From NCBI RefSeq assembly GCF_900113615.1, contig NZ_FOPZ01000003.1, positions 186,001 to 250,000 of the forward strand: a DNA stretch of 64,000 bases, in the 5' to 3' direction. Position 1 is the stretch's first letter. Each line of letters opens with the position of its first letter. The notes below the pieces were generated by a model, which saw only the letters and a program-made list of their open reading frames with translations, was not told the origin of the DNA and searched no databases. Shown here one piece after another: positions 26,856 to 36,237 of the stretch. This stretch comes from Halorubrum aquaticum. GTDB lineage: Archaea > Halobacteriota > Halobacteria > Halobacteriales > Haloferacaceae. Both the position numbers and the translations under genes were made by a program.

Positions 26856-27770
26856 ATGGTACGCAACGTCGCCGGCGAGATGGCGGAGCTGGACCCCGAG
26901 GACTTCTACCTCCTCTCGGGCGTCGAGCAGGGGATGCGCTTCTCCGAGTGGGTGCGCCGCGACAAACTGCCCGACTACGCCGACCTGACGCCCGAGGAGA
27001 TCTCCTACCGGATCGACCGGTGTCTCGACCGCGAACTGATAGAACGGAAGACGATCCAGTACGAGGGGTACCAGCTCACCTTCGAGGGGTACGACGCGCT
27101 CGCGCTTCACACGTTCTCCGAGCGTGGAACGATAGACGGCGTCGGCTCCCCGCTCGGGCTCGGCAAGGAGGGCGACGTCTACGAGGTCCAGTCGTTCAAG
27201 CCGCTCGCGCTGAAGTACCACCGTGAGGGATACACCAACTTCCGGGCGGTCAACCGCGAGCGCGAGTACACCGCCGACCGCGACCACGTCTCCTGGCTGT
27301 ACACCGCGCGCAAGGCGGCCGAACGGGAGTACGAGGCCATGGAGGACCTGTACCCCGACGTGTCGGTTCCGCGTCCGGTCGACCACAACCGTCACGCGAT
27401 CGTGATGGACAAGTTCGCCGGCGTCGAGCTCGCCCGCGCCAAGCTCGAGCCCGAACAGGCCGCGGGCGTTCTGGACCTGATCTACCGCCAACTGGTGACC
27501 GCCCACGAGCTCGGCTGGATCCACGCCGACATGTCCGAACACAACGTCGCGGTCGCCGAGGACGGGGTCACGGTGTTCGACTGGCCCCAGGCGGTCTCGA
27601 CCGACCACGAGAACGCCCGGGAGTTCCTCGAACGCGACGTGGCCAACCTGCTGCGGTACTTCGGACGGAAGTATCCCCACGAGATAGACCGTGAGACCGA
27701 TACCGCCGCGATCGCCGCCGCGATCGCCGACGGCTCCTTCGAGACCGTTCGGGCGTTCGGCGAGTCATAA
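26856..27770 (+). CDS. rio2: RIO2-type serine/threonine protein kinase
   Basis: A 304-aa archaeal RIO2 kinase, start ATG 26856. The N-terminal ~90 residues are the winged helix specific to RIO2 (AELDPEDFYLLSGVEQGM). Kinase elements: LGLGKEGDVYEV phosphate loop, LALKYHREGYTNFR with the ATP-anchoring Lys, GWIHADMSEHNVAV catalytic loop (Asp, Asn) and VTVFDWPQAVSTDHENA metal-binding Asp. RIO2 acts in late 40S/30S subunit maturation. All catalytic residues are present and the length is normal. Followed 81 bp later by a CBS protein. Confidence 0.96.
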   Translation: MVRNVAGEMAELDPEDFYLLSGVEQGMRFSEWVRRDKLPDYADLTPEEISYRIDRCLDRELIERKTIQYEGYQLTFEGYDALALHTFSERGTIDGVGSPLGLGKEGDVYEVQSFKPLALKYHREGYTNFRAVNREREYTADRDHVSWLYTARKAAEREYEAMEDLYPDVSVPRPVDHNRHAIVMDKFAGVELARAKLEPEQAAGVLDLIYRQLVTAHELGWIHADMSEHNVAVAEDGVTVFDWPQAVSTDHENAREFLERDVANLLRYFGRKYPHEIDRETDTAAIAAAIADGSFETVRAFGES

Positions 27771-27851
27771 ATCACATTCCGCGATACGAAATTTCTGTCT
27801 CGTCGCGATCCTCGTCGTAACGCCTACCACCCGCGACCGCGAGGGTTCGGT

Positions 27852-28343
27852 ATGAACGCACGCGACCTGATGGTCGAGGACGTGAAGACGGTCTCCCCGG
27901 AGGACGACGTGAGCGACGTCTTCCACAAGTTCGCCCGCAACCCCTTCTCGGGGTTCCCGGTCGTCGACGACGACGACAGGGTCGTCGGCGTGATCACGGA
28001 GTCGGACCTCGTCGATCTCTTCGAACCGGAGGAGGAGACGCTGTGGATCCCGATCGGGCTCCCGCCGTTCGTCGACACGCTGACGTATCAGGTGAAGCCG
28101 CCGTGGGCCGACCTCGACCTCGGGATCGACCTCGTCCGCAACGCCGACCGCCCCATCTCCGAGGTGATGACCGCCGACCCGGCCACGGTGACCCCCGACG
28201 CCGACGTCGACGAGGTGCTCGAGTTGCTCTCCGGCGGCGACCCCGACATCAACCGTCTGCCGGTCGTCGACGACGACGGCACTCTGGTCGGGCTCATCGC
28301 TCGACAGGACGTGATCCGCGCGTTCCGGGACCGGCGGATCTGA
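27852..28343 (+). CDS. Two-CBS-domain protein
   Basis: A 163-aa protein made of two tandem CBS motifs. The first begins MNARDLMVEDVKTVSPEDDV and contains GFPVVDDDDRVVGVITESDLVD. The second begins ISEVMTADPATVTPDADVDE and contains INRLPVVDDDGTLVGLIARQD. Paired CBS domains form a Bateman module that binds adenosine nucleotides or SAM. With no attached catalytic domain it probably acts as a regulatory subunit or energy sensor. A short linker (about 50-90) separates the domains. Not clearly in an operon. Confidence 0.9.
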   Translation: MNARDLMVEDVKTVSPEDDVSDVFHKFARNPFSGFPVVDDDDRVVGVITESDLVDLFEPEEETLWIPIGLPPFVDTLTYQVKPPWADLDLGIDLVRNADRPISEVMTADPATVTPDADVDEVLELLSGGDPDINRLPVVDDDGTLVGLIARQDVIRAFRDRRI

Positions 28344-28355
28344 GCCGCCGGCGAG

Positions 28356-29447
28356 TCACTCGACCGCCAGGCGAGTGAGCTCCGCCTCCACGTCCTCGAC
28401 GAACGCGCCCCGTCCGCCCACCGAGACGGGCCCCTCGTCGGTCTCGACGGTGAGCGAGTTCTCGACGGGGAACTCGTTGTTCGTCGGCTCGATCATCGCC
28501 TGTTTGACTGAGCCGACCGGACCGGACACCTCCACCGGTTCGGCGTCCTCGTCGATCCACCTCCCGGCGACGGTCGCGTGGACGGTCCGTCCGGCCCGGA
28601 GGTGGAGCGTGGCCTGAAACACCGCCTGTCTGAAGTCCTCGTACTCGACCGGTAGGGCGGTCGGTTCCGCGAGCGCCACCTCGTCGGCGGCGGGCCAGTA
28701 GTTGCCCATGAACGCCCCGACGATGACGGGAGCGAGCTGTGCTTGCGAGAAGGCGATCGCCTGGCGGTCCGAGTCCGACCGGCGCAACAGCTCCGGCGGC
28801 GCGACGAGCCCCCGCGCCGAATCGACGGTGAGCATCGTCGACATCGCCTCGCTCCAGGTTCTGACGACGCTCGCGATCGTCACGAGGTCGACGGAGTCCT
28901 CCGGACCCTCCGTTCCCCCGAGAACGTCACGGACCTCCGCGGCGTCCTCGACGTCCGTGACGATGAGCAACACGAGGACGCCGCGGTCGAGCGCGTCCGC
29001 GAGCGCGTCCCGGACCGTAGGGAGGTGCTTCGCGGGGATCGAGAGCGTCAACTCAGCGTCGGCGCCCTCGAGCAGCGACCGGATCCGCTTGATGACCGTG
29101 ACGCGGGATTTGACCACCTCGAACTGTTCGGTCTCACGTTCCGCCCGCGAATACCGCTCCTCGAGCCCGGGCCGGATCGCGTCCGCGTCCGACCGGAGCC
29201 GCTCTATCACCTCCTCGGGGGGGTTCGCGCGGATCGTCGTCGGCACGGCGTGGTCGTGGACCTCGACGAACCCCCGGTCCGCGAGCGACTCGCTCACGCT
29301 GTACACGTATCGTTTGGAGACGCCGGCGGCGTCGGCAACGGTGCTGGCCTTCGCCTCGCCGTACTCGAGGAGAGCGAGGTACGTGTCCGTCTCCTTCTCG
29401 GAGAGCCCGAACCGACGGAGGAGGTCGGCCAGCGTCCGGTCGTCCAT
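28356..29447 (-). CDS. TrmB-family sugar-responsive transcriptional regulator
   Basis: A 363-aa protein from ATG 29447 (MDDRTLADLLRRFGLSEKE). The N-terminal winged helix (ALLEYGEAKASTVADAAGVSKRYVYS) matches TrmB-type HTH domains. A coiled linker (about 90-115) leads to the phospholipase-D-like and C-terminal sugar-binding regions, including IPAKHLPTVRDALADAL and a beta-rich end. TrmB proteins respond to sugars and control glycolysis, gluconeogenesis and polysaccharide use. Its gene ends next to the CBS gene and its promoter side faces the end of the GH13 gene, all on the minus strand. The neighbouring GH13 and GH15 genes are its likely targets. Confidence 0.88.
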   Translation of the reverse strand: MDDRTLADLLRRFGLSEKETDTYLALLEYGEAKASTVADAAGVSKRYVYSVSESLADRGFVEVHDHAVPTTIRANPPEEVIERLRSDADAIRPGLEERYSRAERETEQFEVVKSRVTVIKRIRSLLEGADAELTLSIPAKHLPTVRDALADALDRGVLVLLIVTDVEDAAEVRDVLGGTEGPEDSVDLVTIASVVRTWSEAMSTMLTVDSARGLVAPPELLRRSDSDRQAIAFSQAQLAPVIVGAFMGNYWPAADEVALAEPTALPVEYEDFRQAVFQATLHLRAGRTVHATVAGRWIDEDAEPVEVSGPVGSVKQAMIEPTNNEFPVENSLTVETDEGPVSVGGRGAFVEDVEAELTRLAVE

Positions 29448-29504
29448 ACGTCGAACGGGAGGAGGCGACACTTATACCGGTCGGTGACGGACGAAGCGGC
29501 CGCC

Positions 29505-31754
29505 TCACGCGAGCACCGCGACGCTCTCGACCGTCACGTCCCCGTCGACGGGCTGGTCGGCGAACAGCTCCCGGTCGATCCGATCCGGGACCGCGACGGT
29601 CGCGGATCCCGTGCCGAAGTTCACGACGACGAGCAGCCGGTCGGCGGTTCCCTCCGTGTGCGCCGGATCGACGGCCCGTGCGTACGCGGTCACTCGGTCC
29701 GGGTCGCCGTCGACGACCTCGATCGCCTCCGCTCCGGCCGCGAAGTCGACCGTCCCGGAGCGAAGCGACGGCTCGGCGTCCCGGAGCGCCGAGAGCCGCC
29801 GGTGGTACGCCGTGAGCGCGTTGTCGCCGTCGTGCCAGCGGAACGGCCCGCGCGTCGTCTCGTTGCCGCGCTCCTGGCCCGCATACACCATCGGCGCGCC
29901 CGGGAGGGTGAACGTCACCGCGACCGCCGCGCGCAGCGCCGCCTCGCCGTGTGACGCCAGGTATCGGTCCTCGTCGTGGTTCTCGACGTAGCGCAACTGC
30001 GCGCTCGGGTCGTCGAACCCGAGCCAGCGCGCGCGCTCGAACGCGTCCGCCAGCGCGTCGGCCGACTCCCGCCCCGCGCCGACCGCGTTCAACGTCCCGT
30101 ACAGCGAGGTGTCGTAGTGGAGGTCGAACTCCCCCTCGCCGTAGAAGGGGTCGTGGGGGAGCGTCTCGTCAAGCAGCAGGAAGCCGTCGGGGACGCGGTC
30201 GGCGACCTCCTTCCAGAACCCGTGCGGGACGCCCCAGGCCACGTCCGCGCGGAACCCGTCGACCACGCTCGCCCACTCGTCGACGACCGACAGCATCCAC
30301 GCTCGGACGGCCGGGTCGTCGTAGTTCAGGTTCGGGATCCGCCCCCAGTCGAAGTGGTACTCGGGGACCTCGCCCGCCGGCAGCGCCGCCCAGTCGATCC
30401 CCGTCACGTCGACGGCGGCGTCGGCCCGGCGGTAGCGGTCGGCGTACGCCGGGACGCCGGCCGAGTGGAGCTGGAACGCCGGGTGGTCCCGGGAGGTGTG
30501 GTTGATCACCAGGTCGAAGACGACCCGGATCCCGGCGTCGTGGCAGGCGTCGACGAGCGACTCGAACGCCGCCCGCGACCCGAGGTCGTCGGCCGTCTCG
30601 AAGTAGTCGGTGACGTGGTAGCCGTGTTCGGTCGGCGAGGCGAGCACGGGGGTCAACCAGAGCGCGTCGATCCCGAGACCCTCCAGATAGGGGATCCGCC
30701 GCTCGATCTCCCGGAACGTCGTCGGGAGCGTGTCGCCCGCGAACGACCGGACGTACGCCTCGTACACCGTCGGCGACTCCGCCCACGCCGGTCGGGCGTG
30801 CGGGTTCGTGACGGTCACCGGTCCCGCCGCCGCCGACCCGTCCCCGTCCGGCTCGACCCGGACCGTCGCCATCGCGCCGTGCCGCTCCGCGTGCGGGACG
30901 GCGTGGATCCTGAGCCCGTCGTCGACTCCGTCCAGTTCCTCGAGGGGCACGGCGAGCGCGTGTCCGTCCGAGAACCCCTCGACCCGTTCGACGGTCCCGG
31001 GGTCGGCGTCCCGGTCGTCGACGAGGAACGTCACGTCGACGTCCTCCGGATCGATGTCGGAGTCCCGCGGGACGCCGACCTCCGCGTCGACGACGAGGCG
31101 GCGACGGTCGACATCGTCGGCATCGCTGGCGTCGCCGGTTTCGACTCCCTCGGCCGCCTCGATCCGTCCGTCGAGCGAGAGTCGGGGGCGTCCCGGTCCC
31201 TCGACCTCGTGGACGACGTGGCGTTCGGTCGCGCGGTCGTCGTTGGCGACGAACCCGACGCCGTGACGGCCGGGCGGGACGCGGGTCCGGTAGACCCACT
31301 CGTCGCCCTCGCGCGTCGGCCGGTCGCGCGCGAGCAGTCGGTCGTTGTGTCGCCACAGCAAGGAGACCCGATCGACCGCGTCGTCCTCGACCGGGAGGTC
31401 GCCCGCCGGCACGCGGATCTCGGTCTCGCGTCGCTCGTCCGGGAAGACCAGCACGCGCTGCCGGTGTGTCCCGTCGGGAGCGTCGAGCCGCAGGACGTAG
31501 GTCCCCGGCGCGTCCGGGTGGAGGTGAACGACCGGGTCGTCCGGACGGCCCGTCTCGCCGGGCTCGAGGACGTCGTCAGCGCGGTCGCCGTCACCTCCGT
31601 CGTCGTCGACGCCGCCGTCGATGTCGATGTCGTCGCCGTCGGCGGGCGTCTCGAGTAACGTCCACTCGTAGCGTCCCGACGGGTCCGGGTCGCGCGGGGC
31701 CAACTCGACCGACCGACCGACGCTCGTCGCTCGCGGCGGTCCGGGCTCGTGCAT
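29505..31754 (-). CDS. GH13 alpha-amylase-family glycoside hydrolase
   Basis: A 749-aa protein from ATG 31754 (MHEPGPPRATS). The N-terminal ~300 residues are beta-rich, carbohydrate-binding/N-domain-like and acidic. The catalytic barrel has VFDLVINHTSRDHPAF (region I), GFRADVAWGVPHG (region II, nucleophile Asp), FLLLDETLPHDPF (region III, acid/base Glu) and RYVENHDEDRYLA (region IV, Asp). PMVYAGQERGNE follows. No signal peptide, so it is probably cytoplasmic, like cyclomaltodextrinase or neopullulanase-type enzymes. The long N domain also fits that group. Divergent from the GH15 gene across 103 bp, with a candidate operator between. Confidence 0.93.
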   Translation of the reverse strand: MHEPGPPRATSVGRSVELAPRDPDPSGRYEWTLLETPADGDDIDIDGGVDDDGGDGDRADDVLEPGETGRPDDPVVHLHPDAPGTYVLRLDAPDGTHRQRVLVFPDERRETEIRVPAGDLPVEDDAVDRVSLLWRHNDRLLARDRPTREGDEWVYRTRVPPGRHGVGFVANDDRATERHVVHEVEGPGRPRLSLDGRIEAAEGVETGDASDADDVDRRRLVVDAEVGVPRDSDIDPEDVDVTFLVDDRDADPGTVERVEGFSDGHALAVPLEELDGVDDGLRIHAVPHAERHGAMATVRVEPDGDGSAAAGPVTVTNPHARPAWAESPTVYEAYVRSFAGDTLPTTFREIERRIPYLEGLGIDALWLTPVLASPTEHGYHVTDYFETADDLGSRAAFESLVDACHDAGIRVVFDLVINHTSRDHPAFQLHSAGVPAYADRYRRADAAVDVTGIDWAALPAGEVPEYHFDWGRIPNLNYDDPAVRAWMLSVVDEWASVVDGFRADVAWGVPHGFWKEVADRVPDGFLLLDETLPHDPFYGEGEFDLHYDTSLYGTLNAVGAGRESADALADAFERARWLGFDDPSAQLRYVENHDEDRYLASHGEAALRAAVAVTFTLPGAPMVYAGQERGNETTRGPFRWHDGDNALTAYHRRLSALRDAEPSLRSGTVDFAAGAEAIEVVDGDPDRVTAYARAVDPAHTEGTADRLLVVVNFGTGSATVAVPDRIDRELFADQPVDGDVTVESVAVLA

Positions 31755-31793
31755 ACTCCCATCCGGAAGCGGACTCGCTTGAGGGTTTCCGTC

Positions 31794-31820
31794 GTGAAAA
31801 ATCGTGATTGATAATTTCAC
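31794..31820. promoter_or_regulatory. Candidate operator between divergent GH13 and GH15 genes
   Basis: The inverted repeat GTGAAA-N15-TTTCAC (31794-31799 and 31815-31820) sits almost exactly midway between the two start codons (31754 and 31858) in the only AT-rich part of the 103-bp intergenic region. The symmetric position suggests a single regulator controlling both genes. The TrmB-type regulator encoded at 28356-29447 is the obvious candidate. Not matched to a known TrmB consensus. Confidence 0.45.
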
Positions 31821-31857
31821 CAAAGATTCATTCCTACTCGACACGTCCCCTCGACCA

Positions 31858-33966
31858 ATGCAACTACGCGACGCGCTCGACGACTACAAGCGCAACGCGG
31901 GCGACGACCGGCTCTTCGCCGGCGAGCGACGTACCGTAACCGGACGGTTCACGGGCGGGGACGGCCGGCTCGTCCACGTCGATCCCGACGGCGGACTCCG
32001 CGACTTCGGGTACCCGCTCACCGGCGGGAGCGGGCTCTCCCGCTCGCGGTTCGGGCTGGCCGTCCACGGCGACGTGACGTGGTTCGAGGCGTCCCGCTCC
32101 CGGCAGCGCTACGTCGACGACACGCCGCTCGTCGAGACGGTCCACGAGACCGACCGCGCGACCGTGCGCCGGTACGACCTCACGGTCGGCGACGCCCACC
32201 TCACGCGCGCGACGGTCGACCCCGCGCCGGACGCCGGCCTCGACGCCGACGACTTCGTGCTCGTCGCGTACGCGGCGTTCGCCCCCGACGGCCGCGACGA
32301 GCGCGTCGGACAGCTCCGCTACGACGACGCGGTCGAGGTGTACCACGCCGACGAGCACGACTTCCTCGCGAGCGCCACCGGCCTCGCCGACCTCCGCGGC
32401 CAGCTCCCGCCCACGTTCCCCGAGGTGCTCGACGACGCGCCGATGGACCTTCCCCGCGACCGCGGCGCGGCCCGCTACGAGGAGGAGCGGCTCTCCGGCG
32501 AGGTCGTCATCGAAGCCCCCTTCGAGGGGGGGACGACGACCGTCGGCACGCTGCTCACGGACGGCTCGGAGACGCCCTGCGAGGAGGCCCGGGGCCGCCT
32601 CTCGACGCTGTTCGCCGAGCTCGACTCCCCGGAGGCGCTGGCGGACGCCGCCGCCGACACGGTCCCGACGGTTTCCGCGTCGACCCCGGAGCGCGAGTCG
32701 GTCGTCGCGGACCTGCGGGTGCTGTCGTTGCTGTCGGCCGAGAGCGGCCTGCGGATCGCCGGCCCCGACTTCGACCCGCACTACCAGCACTCGGGCGGCT
32801 ACGGCTACACCTGGTTCCGGGACGACGCCGAGATCGCGACGTTCCTCCTCGAGTCGGACGACCGGCTCGGGCTCGGGCTCGATGACTGGCACGCCCGCTC
32901 GGCCGAGATGTACGTCGAGACCCAGCGACCCGACGGCTCCTGGCCGCACCGCGTCTGGCCGCGGAACGGCGCGCTCGCGCCCGGCTGGGCGAACGCGCGC
33001 ATCGAGGACGGTCCCGACGTGGACTACCAGGCCGACCAGACCGGCAGCGTCATCGCCTTTCTCGCGCGGGCGCGGGGAGCGGGAGTCGATGTCGACGAAC
33101 TCGATCGGACCCTCGTCGACGCGCTCGCGAGCCTCGATTCGACCCTCGCGGACGACGGCCGCCCCGTCGTCTGTCAGAACGCCTGGGAGGACTCCGGCGG
33201 CCGGTTCACGCACACCGCCGCGACGTTCCTCGAGGCGTACGGCGCGCTTGCGCGTCACGGCGACGGGCTCGTCGATGACGCCGACCGGTTCGGCGGGGAC
33301 CCCGCCGCCCACGCCCGCCGCCGGGCCCGAGAGGTGTACGACGCGCTCGACGACCTCTGGGTCCCCGACCGCGGCCGGTACGCGCTCCGCGAGACGGTCC
33401 ACGGCGACCTCGACGACCGGATCGACTCCGCGACGCTCGCGCTCGCGAGCGCACACCGCGCGTACGACGCGCTCGGCGACGACGGGAGGGTCGGGAACGA
33501 CGAGTCGCCCGGAGCCGGCGGCGTCGACGACGAGCGGCTCGACCGGCTGGTCTCACACGTCGACCGCGTCGTCGACGGGCTGACCCGCGAGACCGACGCG
33601 GTCTCGGGGCTGTTCCGCTACGAAGGTGACGGCTGGCGGCGGGGCGACCAGCCGGTCGAGAAGGTGTGGACGGTCTCGACCGCGTGGGGCGCTCACGCCT
33701 GCGGGGAGCTCTCGGCCCTGCTCGCCGCCCGCGACGACCCGCGGGCCGAGCGGTTCGCCGAGCGCGCCCGCGACCTGCTCGGGATCGTCTCGCCGGACGG
33801 CCCGCTGTGTGAGCCGACCGGCTACCTCCCCGAGCAGTTCTTCGACGACGGGACGCCCGACAGCGCCACGCCGCTGGGGTGGCCCCACGCCATCCGGCTG
33901 GCGACGGTCGGACTGCTCGACGCGCACGACCTGCTGGCGGTCGAGCCCGTTCCCGCCGACGACTGA
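31858..33966 (+). CDS. GH15 glucoamylase / glucodextranase-type hydrolase
   Basis: A 702-aa protein, start ATG 31858 (MQLRDALDDYKRN). The N-terminal ~270 residues form the beta-sandwich super-domain of prokaryotic GH15 enzymes. The (alpha/alpha)6 barrel contains GYGYTWFRDDAEIATF, QRPDGSWPHRVWP, CQNAWEDSGGRFTHTAATFL with one catalytic Glu region, and TGYLPEQFFDDGTPD followed by PLGWPHAIRL with the second catalytic Glu. The enzyme releases glucose from the non-reducing ends of alpha-glucans. No signal peptide. Together with the divergent GH13 enzyme it gives a complete intracellular maltodextrin/glycogen degradation pair. Confidence 0.93.
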   Translation: MQLRDALDDYKRNAGDDRLFAGERRTVTGRFTGGDGRLVHVDPDGGLRDFGYPLTGGSGLSRSRFGLAVHGDVTWFEASRSRQRYVDDTPLVETVHETDRATVRRYDLTVGDAHLTRATVDPAPDAGLDADDFVLVAYAAFAPDGRDERVGQLRYDDAVEVYHADEHDFLASATGLADLRGQLPPTFPEVLDDAPMDLPRDRGAARYEEERLSGEVVIEAPFEGGTTTVGTLLTDGSETPCEEARGRLSTLFAELDSPEALADAAADTVPTVSASTPERESVVADLRVLSLLSAESGLRIAGPDFDPHYQHSGGYGYTWFRDDAEIATFLLESDDRLGLGLDDWHARSAEMYVETQRPDGSWPHRVWPRNGALAPGWANARIEDGPDVDYQADQTGSVIAFLARARGAGVDVDELDRTLVDALASLDSTLADDGRPVVCQNAWEDSGGRFTHTAATFLEAYGALARHGDGLVDDADRFGGDPAAHARRRAREVYDALDDLWVPDRGRYALRETVHGDLDDRIDSATLALASAHRAYDALGDDGRVGNDESPGAGGVDDERLDRLVSHVDRVVDGLTRETDAVSGLFRYEGDGWRRGDQPVEKVWTVSTAWGAHACGELSALLAARDDPRAERFAERARDLLGIVSPDGPLCEPTGYLPEQFFDDGTPDSATPLGWPHAIRLATVGLLDAHDLLAVEPVPADD

Positions 33967-34045
33967 CCGGGGCGGTCGACGGCGGGGATCCACCGCTGCG
34001 GCGCTCGGGCGCGCTCGGGCGCGTCGACGGCGGACGGTCCCCGTC

Positions 34046-34939
34046 TCACGTCGCGTCCGCGAGCACGGCACCGCCGGTCTGCTGGACGACGTAGTAGACG
34101 ATTATCGAGACGGTGACCAGCGGGTCGGCGAACGGGATCGAGACCAACAGCGCGATCCCGAGGTTCTTCAGGTTCGTGGTGAACAACAGGGAGAACGCCC
34201 GGCCTCGTTCGATGCCGAACGCGCGTTGACAGCCGACGGCGAGCGCCGCACCGAGACCGAAGAGGGAGACCGCGACGCCGATGACGGCGAGCAGCGCCGT
34301 GGCGTCGATCCCGCCGACGCCCGCGCCGGCGACGGCCGTGTAGATCAGGAGGAGTATCGCGAGCGTCGACCCCCGCTCGATCGCGTCGGCCGACAACGCG
34401 CCGGCCGGAACGGCCGCCGTGAGCAGCACCCCGCCACCCACGATCACGGCCAGATCCGTGAGGATCGACGCGGTGGGAACGGCGATCCGCGAGCCGACGA
34501 GCCGGGTGAGTACGAGGGGGGTCGCCACGGGCGCGAGGAGCAGCGACGCGATCGAGGTGATCGTCGCCAGTTGTACGTCGCCGCGCGCGAGCCGCGTCCA
34601 GATGATCGCGCTTCCCGCGGTCGTCGGAACCGAGAGCGCGATCGCGAACCCGAGGACGGCCGCGTCCGCCTCCGCGAACGCGAACTCGACGAGACGGATC
34701 CCCGCGAGCGGCAACACGGCGTACGAGAGACAGAGCGAGAGGGCGACCACCGCGGCGTACGACGAGTAGTCGATCGCCGCGAGCCGAACCCCTCGGAGCG
34801 ACGTGAACACGAGGAACACGACGAGCGGCGTGATCAGCGGATCGAGATACGGCGACGGCTGTGGAACGAGAACGCCGACGGCGACGGACCCGAGCACGAG
34901 GAGCAGGTTCGAGAACCGCGAGACGAACCTCCGTATCAT
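34046..34939 (-). CDS. BASS-family (bile acid:Na+ symporter-like) transporter
   Basis: A 297-aa membrane protein with about nine or ten hydrophobic segments and almost no soluble domain. The order of helices, including TPLVVFLVFTSLRGVRLAA, ALSVPTTAGSAIIWTRLARGD and FTTNLKNLGIALLVSIPF, resembles the BASS fold, where paired helix crossovers bind Na+ and an organic anion. I cannot name the substrate. Converges with the glucoamylase gene, and no operon partners are seen. Family assignment is from general pattern, so moderate confidence. Confidence 0.75.
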   Translation of the reverse strand: MIRRFVSRFSNLLLVLGSVAVGVLVPQPSPYLDPLITPLVVFLVFTSLRGVRLAAIDYSSYAAVVALSLCLSYAVLPLAGIRLVEFAFAEADAAVLGFAIALSVPTTAGSAIIWTRLARGDVQLATITSIASLLLAPVATPLVLTRLVGSRIAVPTASILTDLAVIVGGGVLLTAAVPAGALSADAIERGSTLAILLLIYTAVAGAGVGGIDATALLAVIGVAVSLFGLGAALAVGCQRAFGIERGRAFSLLFTTNLKNLGIALLVSIPFADPLVTVSIIVYYVVQQTGGAVLADAT

Positions 34940-35024
34940 CCGGATTTCACGTCGGATGGGGCGTTGCTGGCGGTCGATAATAAAGCGGTAGTGATCGCTC
35001 GCGAAGCCACGCCGAACGTCTTCG

Positions 35025-35207
35025 CTACCGCCACTCCTCGCGCGGCACGCAGTCGTCCGCCCGCACCGTGATCCACCGCGTCGTCCGCTCGTCGGGGTCG
35101 CGGTCGGCCTCGAAGAACGTCACCTCGGCGTCCGGGGACTCCTCACCCGCCGATCGGCAGACGATCTCCGGCCGCTCGCCGCGAACACGCATCGGTGACG
35201 TGGACAT
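35025..35207 (-). CDS. Small haloarchaeal protein (DUF7511-like)
   Basis: A 60-aa protein from ATG 35207 (MSTSPMRVRGERPEIVC). It has the pattern of a short beta strand, an acidic turn with EADRDPDERTTRWITV and a charged tail ending PREEWR. This resembles a small family of haloarchaeal proteins of about 60 residues (DUF7511) with a conserved T-x-W-I core. Function unknown. Between the BASS transporter and hisF on the same strand, 85 bp from the former. Confidence 0.6.
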   Translation of the reverse strand: MSTSPMRVRGERPEIVCRSAGEESPDAEVTFFEADRDPDERTTRWITVRADDCVPREEWR

Positions 35208-35332
35208 ACATGATCGTTCATGGTCCATCGGATAATAGCTGTTGGTTCGTCTCCATCGGAGAGGATCCGTCGGCTGATCCGTCGAAACCACACCGTTCGA
35301 CGGAATATTGATCGAACGTCCGTTTCTGAGAC

Positions 35333-36151
35333 CTACAGGCGGACCGGAACGCCGCGTTCGTCGAGGTACTCCTTCGTCTCCTCGATGGAGTAGTCGCCGA
35401 AGTGGAAGATTGAGGCGGCGAGGCCGGCGTCGGCGTTCGCCTCGGTGAACACCTCGTACATGTCCTCGGGGCCGCCACAGCCGGAGGAGGCGATGACGGG
35501 CGTCGAGACGGCGTCACACACCGCCTTCATCAGCGGGACGTCGTACCCGTCCTTCGTGCCGTCCATGTCGATGGAGTTGACGAACAGCTCGCCCGCGCCG
35601 CGCTCCTCGGCCTCCTTCGCCCACGAGACGGCGTCGATCCCGGTTCCCTCGCGGCCGCCCTTCTTCGTACACTCGAACCACACCTCCTCGCCGTCGGCGT
35701 CCCGATAGAAGTGCTCGCCCGCGTCGTCGTGGCGTCGCCGGGCGTCGACGGAGATGACGATGCACTGGCTGCCGAAGGCGGCCGCGCCCTCCTCGATGAG
35801 CTCGGGCCGTTCGAGCGCGCCGGTCGTGATCGACACCTTGTCCGCGCCCGCGCGGAGCGTCTCCTTGATGTCGGCTTTCGTCCGGATGCCGCCGCCGACC
35901 GTGAGCGGGATGAAACACTCGTCGGCGACCGCGTTCACCACGTCGAGCATCGTCTCGCGCCCCTCGGCGCTGGCGGTGATGTCGAGGAAGACGAACTCGT
36001 CCGCGCCCGCGGCGTTGTACTTCTTCGCCAGCTCGACGGGGTCGCCGGTGTACTCCAGGTTCTCGAAGTTGACCCCCGTGTAGACGGCGGCGTCGCCGTC
36101 GTCGTCGAGGTCGACGTCGATACAGGGGATGATCCGCTTCGTGAGTCCCAT
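35333..36151 (-). CDS. hisF: Imidazole glycerol phosphate synthase cyclase subunit HisF
   Basis: A 272-aa TIM-barrel protein. It starts [20 protein letters not shown], carrying the first catalytic Asp. Phosphate loops are [15 protein letters not shown] and [16 protein letters not shown], and [13 protein letters not shown] contains the second catalytic Asp. HisF uses ammonia from HisH to convert PRFAR to imidazole glycerol phosphate and AICAR in histidine synthesis. Slightly longer than bacterial HisF because of an acidic insert near residue 155. Monocistronic here; no other his gene is adjacent. Confidence 0.97.
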   Translation of the reverse strand: MGLTKRIIPCIDVDLDDDGDAAVYTGVNFENLEYTGDPVELAKKYNAAGADEFVFLDITASAEGRETMLDVVNAVADECFIPLTVGGGIRTKADIKETLRAGADKVSITTGALERPELIEEGAAAFGSQCIVISVDARRRHDDAGEHFYRDADGEEVWFECTKKGGREGTGIDAVSWAKEAEERGAGELFVNSIDMDGTKDGYDVPLMKAVCDAVSTPVIASSGCGGPEDMYEVFTEANADAGLAASIFHFGDYSIEETKEYLDERGVPVRL

Positions 36152-36237
36152 TCGTTACCGACCGTTGGCGACGAGGGAAGTAAAAGGCGCGGGGACGGAG
36201 TCGGCCGTTTCCCCCTCCCATCGGCGGGGTCGCCGAT

